Positions 14,084 through 19,382 of a DNA stretch of 19,382 bases are shown piece after piece; position 1 is the first letter of the stretch; every line of letters begins with the position of its first letter. Below the pieces are notes generated by a model, which ran no database searches, was not told the DNA's origin, and saw nothing but the letters and a program-made list of their open reading frames with translations. Source of the DNA: Bacillota bacterium (GTDB lineage Bacteria > Bacillota > Clostridia > Oscillospirales > Acutalibacteraceae); assembly GCA_009786275.1 (NCBI GenBank), contig WQTL01000508.1:1-19382 (forward strand), in the 5' to 3' direction. Position numbers and translations under genes: made by a program.

Positions 14084-15095
14084 GTTTATGAAAAAGCTGC
14101 TTTGCCTATCCGCTGTTCTCGCCCTGCTGCTCACCGGCTGCGGGGCGCGGCAGCCTGCGCCCGAAGAAATAACGGAAGCAACAACGCAGGCCGAAACCCA
14201 ACCGCAGGCAGAAGTGCCCGAAGAGGGCTTGGCCGTGCTCACCCTGCCGCTGGATTACGAAATCCTCAGCGGCCTTGCCAAAACCCCCACGCACTACTAC
14301 GCCCCTTACGACGGCGGCATTTTACGTACGCCGATAGACAATCTTGCCCTGGCAGAGAAAATCCCCCTGCCGGGCAGCTATCATGGCCTGCGGCTTTCCG
14401 GCGCGGAAATCTGCGGCATCACGCAGGACTGGCTGTTCGTCAACCTCTGGGAGGCACGGGCGAAAAAGCGCGACACCTACGGCGACGGCCCCGACGATTA
14501 TTATGAATATGAGGATTACGAAAACCGCACCTGCGTGACGTACCGCATCGCCATGGAGAGCTGGGAGGCGGAGGAGATCGCGGCAAACAAATATAATGAA
14601 AGGCGGCCTTTACCGTGGTATAACGCCGCCGGCGATTCGCTGCTGATTCCGAGTGTAACCGAAGGCTACTTTGCTATCGAAGCCATGCCGCTGGCTAGCC
14701 GAAAGTGTGTCCCGGTTGTGCTGGGCAATCAGCCGATTTCATACTACAACAGCTATTGGCGAAACGCCATTGACGGCCGCGCGGTGTTGGTGGACCCCTG
14801 CAGCGACCATGAGGAAGAGTGTCATTACTATGTGTTCGACAAGAAGAATCAGGTGCATCTTGTTGGTTATGACGATGTGAATCTCCCGGCGAGATATGAG
14901 TGGAACTACGATGCTATAGCCGAATATGATTGGCTCTTGCCGGAGTTCGACGACGAGCAGGGCAATGCCGGCTATGGTCTGTTTCTCTGCGATGATAAAG
15001 TCATGCTAGTCTTTTTTCAAATCTATGCCCCATCCACCTTCCAATTCCTCTACGACCCCGCCACCGGCGCGCAATTCCCGCCGAAAGAAGCCTGA
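14076..15095 (+). CDS. Lipoprotein of unknown function, coupled to the glycyl radical enzyme fusion
   Basis: This 339-residue protein begins with a lipoprotein signal (basic MKKLL, a hydrophobic stretch, then LLLTG-C22). A Pro/Glu/Thr-rich linker (about 26-50) tethers a secreted domain. That domain is rich in Tyr, Trp and Asp with repeated aromatic patches (THYYAPYDGGI, YYEYEDYENR, SYYNSYWRN), reminiscent of a beta-propeller or DUF5050-like fold, but I do not recognise the family. ATG 14076 follows CAGGAC and overlaps the upstream stop by 8 bp. A second ATG at 14088 gives the cleaner MKKLL start. The gene is convergent with the sigK fragment, with only 3 bp between stop codons and no terminator hairpin seen. 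Its link to the radical enzyme may be only translational. Confidence 0.7.
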   Translation: MGEFMKKLLCLSAVLALLLTGCGARQPAPEEITEATTQAETQPQAEVPEEGLAVLTLPLDYEILSGLAKTPTHYYAPYDGGILRTPIDNLALAEKIPLPGSYHGLRLSGAEICGITQDWLFVNLWEARAKKRDTYGDGPDDYYEYEDYENRTCVTYRIAMESWEAEEIAANKYNERRPLPWYNAAGDSLLIPSVTEGYFAIEAMPLASRKCVPVVLGNQPISYYNSYWRNAIDGRAVLVDPCSDHEEECHYYVFDKKNQVHLVGYDDVNLPARYEWNYDAIAEYDWLLPEFDDEQGNAGYGLFLCDDKVMLVFFQIYAPSTFQFLYDPATGAQFPPKEA

Positions 15096-15098
15096 CAC

Positions 15099-15455
15099 CT
15101 ACCCCCGCATCGCCTTCTGCAGTGCCAGCAGAGCCTTCTTCTCAATGCGCGAGACATAGCTGCGGCTGATCCCCAGGCGCTTCGCCACCTGCCGCTGCGT
15201 ATGGAAATCGTTGCCGTAGAGCCCATAGCGCAGCACGAGGATCTCCTTTTCGCGGGATTCCTTCATGCGCCCCAGCAGGTCATAGAGCTGTTCCACGCGA
15301 ATTTTCAGGTCGATCTCGTCCGAAACGGTATCGTCCATGCTGATGACGTCCATCAGCGTGAGGGGGTTTCCCTCGCTGTCAACATCAATGGGGTCGCTCA
15401 TGGAGACATCCTGGGCGGTTTTCTTTTGGTTGCGGAAGTACATGAGGATTTCATT
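15099..15455 (-). CDS. sigK: RNA polymerase sigma-K, C-terminal part (3' exon interrupted by a skin-like element)
   Basis: The 118 codons from NEILMYFRNQKKTAQDVSMS to the stop are the end of region 2, region 3 and region 4 of the mother-cell sigma factor. The region 4 helix-turn-helix is TQRQVAKRLGISRSYVSRIEKKAL (about 86-109). Intact proteins read ...CIENEIL...; here the residues before NEIL (GGWLV) are foreign. No start codon or promoter fits, so the fragment cannot make a sigma factor by itself. The break coincides with AATGA (15455-15451), the pentanucleotide I recall as the crossover core of the B. subtilis skin element, where spoIIIC is the equivalent fragment. The N-terminal half should lie beyond the right edge on the same strand. 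SigE was considered; the DPIDVDSEGNPLTLMDV stretch fits SigK better. Confidence 0.88.
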   Translation of the reverse strand, partial: NEILMYFRNQKKTAQDVSMSDPIDVDSEGNPLTLMDVISMDDTVSDEIDLKIRVEQLYDLLGRMKESREKEILVLRYGLYGNDFHTQRQVAKRLGISRSYVSRIEKKALLALQKAMRG

Positions 15456-17248
15456 AACAAGCCACCCGTGTTGGCCTCTTCTCCGTCGGAAGGGGAAATA
15501 TCCGCACCATTCAGGTCTGGCAACTCGGTGATTTCTCCGGAACAGCCGAAATAAATAACGTGCGCCTTTTTTCCGTCCCATATGATGCGATTGATGAGCG
15601 TGCCCAAGGCGATGCGCTTTTGCGGCACCGACATAGTATCAAACGAGCTTGCAAAGGTGGAGAGCATACCCCGCAGAAGATCAAATTCGTTATCCGAAAG
15701 CTGCTGGCTGTTTGCGATGGCTTCCAATTCGGCAATCTGTTGTTCCTTGTCTTTGATTTGCTGCCCCAGTTGCGCGATGTCTTTCCGGATATACTCATCA
15801 GCAAGAGCAGTTTCAGCCTCTTGGTCTTGCCCTATGGAGCGCAGCAACCGGGCAATGACTTTTTCGTGCTGCTGAATTTGTTTGCGCAAATCCTCTATCT
15901 GTTTTTCCTGTCCTTCTGTCTTTCCGCGGATTTGCTTTTTGGCCTGTTCCATCTGACGGACAAACACGGAACCGTCCTCATCCAATTTACGGACATCCTC
16001 GCACACCCAGCGGTCAAGAGCGTTGCCGTCTTTTACTCTGTCGCATTTGCAGCCCTCCCGCTTGGTTCTCTCCTTGGTCAGGCAGACATACGGATACACA
16101 GGTTCATCATATAGTTTATGCATGCGGTCGGTAAGCTTATGCCGCATGAAGGAGCCGCACTCACCGCATACCAAAAGACCGCCGAGCAATGAAACATCGC
16201 TTGTAGTCGTTTTCTTTGGCGCGGAGTTTGATTTCCTGCTTTTGCTTTGAAGCATGGTCTGCACTTTCGTCCAGTCTTCGCCACTGATGCAGCCTTTGTG
16301 CTGTCCGACCGCAACGACCCACTCCGTGATGGGGCGAAATATCTTTTTCGTTTCGGGTTCCTGCTTTGTGCGATTGTATACCGCAACGCCATAGGTTCCA
16401 TCGAACTCGGATTCGTCCGCATAGATGTTTGCGCCCAATGCTTGAAAATACTGATAGGCCTCTTGGTCCGCTGCCATGTAAACGGGGTTCTTCAAAATAT
16501 CCCTGACGGCATATCTCGTAAATGCATTGCCCCGCTTGGTTTTTACATCTTGCTTCTGCAATTCGGCTTCTACCTTTACCGGGGAATCCAGTTGCATGAA
16601 CAGCTGATAGATTTTTTCTACAATCGCTATTTGTGAGGAAACCTGCCCCAGCCGATGGAGTGTGCGGGTCGTATTATCCTCCTTGATGCGCTCCACCTCT
16701 ACGCTCTCATATCCTGTGGGGACCTCTCCCCCCAACCAACGGCCTGTCCGCGCAAGGGCCATCAGATTGTCCCGTATGCGCTCCGCGATAATCTCCCGCT
16801 CAAATTGGGAGAATACCGTGACCATAAACATCATGGTTCTGCCTGCGGGGGTGACGGTGTCAAATCCATCGCTCTTGGAAATGAACCCGACATTCAGCTT
16901 TTCCAGTTCATCGATGAGCCCGGCAAACTCGCCCACGTTGCGTGAGATACGGTCCAGGCGATAGCAGACGATTACCTTGATATTATTGTTCCTGTACTCC
17001 CGCTGCATCTCCAGAAACCCGGGACGGTTCATGCTCTTGCCGGAGAAGCCCTCATCCTCAAACACGAGAAAATCATCGTCAGACAGGGTTACGCCAACGC
17101 TGGCTGCCCTGTATCTGCATTCGGCAAGGCATTCTTCTTTTTGGTTTCCTATGCTATCGCCCTTCCCTGTGAACTTCGACTTGCGGGAATAAATCGCGAT
17201 TTTCCGTTTGTCCGCCGGGTCGAAATACTTACCGTAATTGACGCTCAT
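15398..17248 (-). CDS. spoIVCA: Large serine recombinase, SpoIVCA-like excisionase of sigK
   Basis: This 616-residue protein has a resolvase catalytic domain (about 14-160): nucleophile S21 in IYSRKS, the GDSIGNQ loop, YRLDRISRN (96-104) and FEREIIAERIR (149-159). A recombinase domain follows (about 170-330, with GEVPTGYE and LKNPVYMA). Then come a zinc ribbon (C361, C364, C389 and C400/C402), a long coiled coil (about 430-515) and a C-terminal domain ending near 575. ATG 17248 has AAAGGAACAGG upstream. The stop (15398-15400) lies inside the sigK exon: the last 18 residues, from M599, are translated from sigK DNA in another frame, starting at the ATG within AATGA. Position and family point to the enzyme that excises this element in the mother cell. 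Confidence 0.9.
   Translation of the reverse strand: MSVNYGKYFDPADKRKIAIYSRKSKFTGKGDSIGNQKEECLAECRYRAASVGVTLSDDDFLVFEDEGFSGKSMNRPGFLEMQREYRNNNIKVIVCYRLDRISRNVGEFAGLIDELEKLNVGFISKSDGFDTVTPAGRTMMFMVTVFSQFEREIIAERIRDNLMALARTGRWLGGEVPTGYESVEVERIKEDNTTRTLHRLGQVSSQIAIVEKIYQLFMQLDSPVKVEAELQKQDVKTKRGNAFTRYAVRDILKNPVYMAADQEAYQYFQALGANIYADESEFDGTYGVAVYNRTKQEPETKKIFRPITEWVVAVGQHKGCISGEDWTKVQTMLQSKSRKSNSAPKKTTTSDVSLLGGLLVCGECGSFMRHKLTDRMHKLYDEPVYPYVCLTKERTKREGCKCDRVKDGNALDRWVCEDVRKLDEDGSVFVRQMEQAKKQIRGKTEGQEKQIEDLRKQIQQHEKVIARLLRSIGQDQEAETALADEYIRKDIAQLGQQIKDKEQQIAELEAIANSQQLSDNEFDLLRGMLSTFASSFDTMSVPQKRIALGTLINRIIWDGKKAHVIYFGCSGEITELPDLNGADISPSDGEEANTGGLLMKSSCTSATKRKPPRMSP
15451..15455 (-). other. Recombination core (att) of the sigK-intervening element: AATGA
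   Basis: On the minus strand AATGA is the first pentanucleotide of the retained sigK exon (codons AAT GAA = N E of NEIL). Left of it in the reading direction is recombinase-gene DNA; right of it is sigK. A matching AATGA should occur at the other element end, next to the N-terminal half of sigK, in direct orientation. Confidence 0.75.
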
Positions 17249-17305
17249 AACCTGTTCCTTTCGGCTGTTAGAAATTCAGTGCATGTCCTGCGATTTGGCC
17301 TGCCT

Positions 17306-17334
17306 ATACTACCACAATAACGCAGAAATAGCAA
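17306..17334 (-). promoter_or_regulatory. Sigma-A-type promoter for the recombinase (TTGCTA - 17 - TAGTAT)
   Basis: On the minus strand TTGCTA (17334-17329) and TAGTAT (17311-17306) are separated by 17 bp, about 58 bp upstream of the recombinase ATG. A CAATAACG motif (17315-17322) lies inside the spacer, placing a possible operator over the promoter. I did not see a clear SigE-type promoter, although mother-cell control would be expected. Confidence 0.5.
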
Positions 17335-17358
17335 GTCCCAAATAACAATAACGAAGAA

Positions 17359-17384
17359 CCGCCCTTGGCAATTGCCGAGAGCGG
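17359..17384 (+). terminator. Rho-independent terminator hairpin between recombinase and cargo
   Basis: This near-perfect 26-bp palindrome (CCGCCC...GGCAATTGCC...AGCGG) has one mismatch and one G-T wobble, followed by ATTTTTG on the + strand. It has the form of an intrinsic terminator for rightward transcription, yet no + strand gene lies just upstream. It may insulate the divergent unit at 17482, act as an attenuator in its leader, or be a relic of the element's original layout. Confidence 0.55.
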
Positions 17385-17422
17385 ATTTTTGTTTGTTTAC
17401 AACAAGTTTACGGATTGTTCAT

Positions 17423-17428
17423 TATAAT
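17423..17428 (+). promoter_or_regulatory. -10 element TATAAT upstream of the 58-codon ORF
   Basis: A perfect TATAAT at 17423-17428 lies 53 bp before the ATG at 17482. No good -35 occurs at 17 bp; the nearest TTTACA (17396-17401) is 21 bp away, so activation by a regulator would be expected. The CGTTATTG motif at 17443-17450 lies just downstream, near the likely transcription start. Confidence 0.4.
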
Positions 17429-17481
17429 TTGGACTTTCCCAACGTTATTGTTTTAAGACCATTTTTTGAGGAGGGCTTTCC

Positions 17482-17658
17482 ATGGAGTTCGACAAGGTAG
17501 CTTACGGCAAGCTTTTCAGTATATTGGCTGAGCAGGCACAGGCTATGGCAACCGGGGTATACGTGGCGCAGGGGAGTTTAGCCGGCTATGAAGCTATGCT
17601 GATTCTATATCCTACATCTCGTCAATGTGCTCCACCAGAACCCGGAGAACCGACATGA
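17482..17658 (+). CDS. Short ORF with a strong ribosome binding site, probably 3'-truncated
   Basis: This 58-codon ORF follows GAGGAGG with 8-nt spacing, one of the best start signals in the window. Residues 1-42 (MEFDKVAYGKLFSILAEQAQ onward) look like an ordinary helical N-terminus. From about residue 43 the codons are antisense to the 3' end of the regulator remnant (17612-17899), and the sequence becomes Pro-rich and non-descript. The original gene was probably longer and was cut off at about 17607 when the remnant was placed next to it. I recognise no family. Confidence 0.4.
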   Translation: MEFDKVAYGKLFSILAEQAQAMATGVYVAQGSLAGYEAMLILYPTSRQCAPPEPGEPT

Positions 17659-17899
17659 AGGGCTTTACCTTGTCCTTGTCTTTTGACTGAATGATGGACA
17701 GGATGTTGGTGAACGAGGAGTCAGCGCTTGAGCGGGTGCCAAACATGAGTTCGTCCATGCTGACGCCCAATTCGCACGAAATCGTATGTACGGCATCCAA
17801 AGAGGGAATGCGTGTGCCTCGTTCGATATTGCCGATATGTGCCGCTGATAATGAGCAAAGCTCCGCAAGCCTTTCCTGCGTCAGCCCCTTTTCTTGTGG
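17612..17899 (-). pseudogene. 5'-truncated Cro/CI-type (XRE) regulator
   Basis: A 95-codon reading frame begins abruptly at EKGLTQERLAELCSLSAAHIGNIERGTRIPSLDAV, which is helix 2 onward of an XRE DNA-binding domain, and continues through ISCELGVSMDELMFG to a C-terminal dimerisation-like tail (VLRVLVEHIDEM). The start codon and helix 1 (normally about 12-15 residues) are missing. Upstream in the same frame is a stop (17918-17920 on the plus strand), and the DNA there belongs to another gene. An internal ATG at the LDAV region would give only the C-terminal part. It was possibly the regulator of the element and is now inactive unless translated from a non-standard start. Confidence 0.7.
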
Positions 17900-17925
17900 A
17901 GCAATGGAATGGCGCAGTTAACGAA

Positions 17926-18336
17926 ATGTGGGCTTACTCCTGCTATTTGAATCCCAACGAAAATTCATTGCTTTACCCCGTAGACGCTGGGGAAAGTATT
18001 TTGTGCGATTATATTTTTTCAGAAATTGCGACTATGAACATGAGTATGGTTTGTAGCAAAGATAAGTCCTCCGCTAAAGTGACATTTGCTACAGGCGCCA
18101 AGCAAAATGATGGAAACCTGCATACATTGCTCTCTGTTGCGCTTCTGACCATGAGTGGAGGCGGGCCAGATTACGACTTCAACAAGTTTGTCGAAGGCGT
18201 AACTATAACCTATGCAGGCGAACCAAGAAGCGGTGTCTTTTCCGGATACGAATGCGTTATCTCTGTTTTGCCAAGAGGTTCTATTGAATTATACAAAAAT
18301 CTATATGTCTGCGAAATGACAATGACGAAGGTGTAA
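17926..18336 (+). CDS. Unknown protein, 5'-truncated at the junction with the regulator remnant
   Basis: The protein has 136 residues from the first ATG that belongs clearly to this gene. The preceding nine codons (EQWNGAVNE, 17899-17925) also look coding, so the original protein extended further upstream and its start was lost at about 17899. Visible features are MWAYSCYLNPNENSLL, ILCDYIFSEIATMNMSMVC, a GGGPDYDFNKF segment and a C-terminal VISVLPRGSIELYKNLYVCEM beta-rich part. A frame reaching back to 17812 is antisense to the regulator remnant and has no ribosome binding site. AT-rich codon use matches the gene that follows 22 bp later. Family not recognised. Confidence 0.5.
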   Translation: MWAYSCYLNPNENSLLYPVDAGESILCDYIFSEIATMNMSMVCSKDKSSAKVTFATGAKQNDGNLHTLLSVALLTMSGGGPDYDFNKFVEGVTITYAGEPRSGVFSGYECVISVLPRGSIELYKNLYVCEMTMTKV

Positions 18337-18358
18337 TGCAGCTTCATAAGAAAGAGAG

Positions 18359-19382
18359 ATGATCTTTGTGCCAGAACATATCTGCCCCACTTGCAGTGGG
18401 CAGCTTCGATATGATCCCGATAGCCAAGCAAGCGTATGCGAGTTCTGCAATAACTCATTCCCCATAAAAGGCACAACAGAGGCAAATGCAGAAGTTGCCA
18501 CCTGCACCCAATGTGGAGCAAATTTGCAATTTGACCCTGAAACGCAAGCTACGATCTGTCCCAGTTGTGGTCATCGCATAGAAGCGCCTGTAGAGGAAAT
18601 CTCCATCGAACCAAATCTCATTGTCCCCTTCACCGTTTCAAAACAGAAATTTCAGGAAACCATGTTAGATTGGCTTGCGTCCTCTCCAAGTAGTCCACCT
18701 GATATTTTTGATAAGATTGGCTTTGAATCAATGGAAGCGGCGTACTTGCCCTTTAAAATGTTCAAGACACATGTTTCCGGCTATTGGAATGCATCTATAG
18801 GGTATGATGAAGAAAGAAGGGAGTTGGAAAGGGATAACAGTGGAAACCCATATTATAGAACAGTAACAAATGTGCGTTGGGAGCCCTTTTCATCTACTAT
18901 TGATCGCAACTTCGCTTTTCCCATATCTGCAAGCGACTATCTAAAGCGATATGAGTTGCCGGATTATAACAAGAATTCCAAATTTAATACCCTGTGGTTC
19001 CTTAATAAATTTTCATATCCGAATTCATGCGATTATGACACACGTTATACTGCTGGCTTTCCTGTAGTTCCATTCGCATGTGATCCCAAACTTGGTCGAG
19101 GTGTAATTGATAGAAAAATAGAAGCAGCAATAGAAGGCATGGCTCCAAGTCGGCATATCAGCAATATTTCATGGGATGCACATACAGATGTAATTGATGC
19201 TTATTATGCATATCTACCATTCTGGTTTTCTATCTATACCTACAAGGAATCCAGACAAGTTTTTATGTTGGATGGCAGTAATAATCAGCGAGTAAATTCC
19301 CACCATAAGTTCCACCGTGGACGGCGCGGTGGAATTTTGTATGGGAAGAGAAAAGCGGTAGAATTAAGTCCGGGAAAAATTC
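18359..19382 (+). CDS. Double-zinc-ribbon protein (TFIIB-type zinc ribbon family), partial at right edge
   Basis: 341 codons are visible and the frame stays open. The N-terminus has two zinc ribbons with identical spacing: C9/C12 with C27/C30, and C49/C52 with C67/C70, each CxxC-x14-CxxC. Their sequences are similar (QLRYDPDSQASVCEFC, NLQFDPETQATICPSC), indicating internal duplication. A domain starting NLIVPFTVSKQKFQETMLDWLAS (about 84-106) and MEAAYLPFKMFKTHVSGYW follows. It resembles clostridial proteins annotated as TFIIB-type zinc-ribbon proteins, with no known activity. AYYAYLPFWFSIYTYKESRQVFMLDGSN (from about residue 281) fits the family's usual end. The tail after about 19300 is Arg/Gly/His-rich and may mark a rearrangement. 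The start context is weak (AAGAAAGAGAG-ATG); GTG 18368 is an alternative. Confidence 0.65.
   Translation, partial: MIFVPEHICPTCSGQLRYDPDSQASVCEFCNNSFPIKGTTEANAEVATCTQCGANLQFDPETQATICPSCGHRIEAPVEEISIEPNLIVPFTVSKQKFQETMLDWLASSPSSPPDIFDKIGFESMEAAYLPFKMFKTHVSGYWNASIGYDEERRELERDNSGNPYYRTVTNVRWEPFSSTIDRNFAFPISASDYLKRYELPDYNKNSKFNTLWFLNKFSYPNSCDYDTRYTAGFPVVPFACDPKLGRGVIDRKIEAAIEGMAPSRHISNISWDAHTDVIDAYYAYLPFWFSIYTYKESRQVFMLDGSNNQRVNSHHKFHRGRRGGILYGKRKAVELSPGKI
19312..19332. repeat. Short inverted repeat inside the 3' part of the zinc-ribbon gene
   Basis: CCACCG (19312-19317) and CGGTGG (19327-19332) form a 6-bp stem with a 9-nt loop. The DNA here is GC-rich in an AT-rich gene, and the protein sequence turns Arg/Gly-rich at the same place. 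It could be the edge of an insertion, but too little follows to tell. Confidence 0.3.

Larger units (their letters stand above)
15451..19382. mobile_element. skin-like sigK-intervening element (one end; right end outside the window)
   Basis: This is a domesticated prophage-like or ICE-like insertion in sigK, defined at its left end by the sigK/AATGA junction and the serine recombinase reading toward that end. From about 17.3 kb rightward the DNA is clearly more AT-rich than the left of the window and holds broken genes, a regulator remnant and a zinc-ribbon protein. At least 3.9 kb of the element is present. No capsid, tail, relaxase or replication gene is visible in that part. The true length and the other junction cannot be seen. 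Confidence 0.8.

Noticed and set aside
13085..14242. 385-codon minus-strand open frame opposite the end of the fusion gene and the lipoprotein start
   Set aside because: Mirror of a high-GC coding strand. No motif or convincing start.
15099..15455. Treating the sigK fragment as a plain pseudogene
   Set aside because: The break is at the AATGA core, the remaining codons are undamaged, and a serine recombinase abuts it. This fits an interrupted but restorable gene better than decay.
15456..15581. Upstream extension of the sigK fragment to an ATG at 15581
   Set aside because: These codons are the recombinase gene read in a second frame (Arg-rich, no similarity to sigma region 2), so they are not part of sigma-K.
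1..19382. CRISPR array, tRNA or rRNA genes, riboswitch
   Set aside because: No regularly spaced long direct repeats, cloverleaf-type sequence, conserved rRNA stretches or recognisable riboswitch core were seen on either strand.

Overview
The window suggests a high-GC, anaerobic, endospore-forming member of the Clostridia (Bacillota). The evidence is a yqfC start, a ylbJ-like gene and half of a sigK gene, together with an oxygen-sensitive glycyl radical enzyme and strong AGGAGG-type ribosome binding sites. No rRNA, tRNA or CRISPR array was seen. Everything here comes from reading the sequence; no database search was run.

Left part (1-6382). A partial yqfC on the minus strand is divergent from a + strand series: a YlbJ-like membrane protein, a small Cys-rich protein, an AhpD-fold protein, a flotillin, and a tight four-gene cluster. 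The cluster encodes a small zinc-ribbon membrane protein, a short-chain dehydrogenase, a short kinase-like protein and a YhhN-family lysoplasmalogenase; its last three junctions are an 8-bp overlap, an 8-bp gap and a 4-bp overlap. Three copies of a short palindromic repeat (core CTGTAGGGGYGGC) lie between these genes. A five-unit heptamer array follows ylbJ.

Middle part (6383-9289). On the minus strand are a Cro/CI-type regulator that has lost its DNA-binding helices through an in-frame deletion, a RemB/DUF370 protein, Maf, and an N-terminal remnant of a metallo-beta-lactamase-fold gene. Divergent promoters then lead into a + strand APH(9)-like phosphotransferase.

Catabolic part (9290-15095). 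A GPH-family sugar:cation symporter precedes a single 1087-residue gene in which a radical-SAM activase is fused in frame to the glycyl radical enzyme it would activate. A lipoprotein gene overlaps the end of the fusion gene.

Right part (15099-19382). The minus strand carries only the C-terminal 118 codons of sigK. The gene breaks exactly at an AATGA pentanucleotide, and a large serine recombinase on the same strand starts its element there. This is one end of a skin-like sigK-intervening element. Its cargo runs off the right edge and is visibly more AT-rich than the rest of the window. The cargo includes a hairpin terminator, repeated CAATAACG motifs, a 5'-truncated regulator, a 5'-truncated unknown gene and a double-zinc-ribbon protein. 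The N-terminal half of sigK should lie to the right, on the minus strand. Recombinase-driven excision in the mother cell would rebuild sigK, so this end of the window is a developmentally programmed DNA rearrangement.
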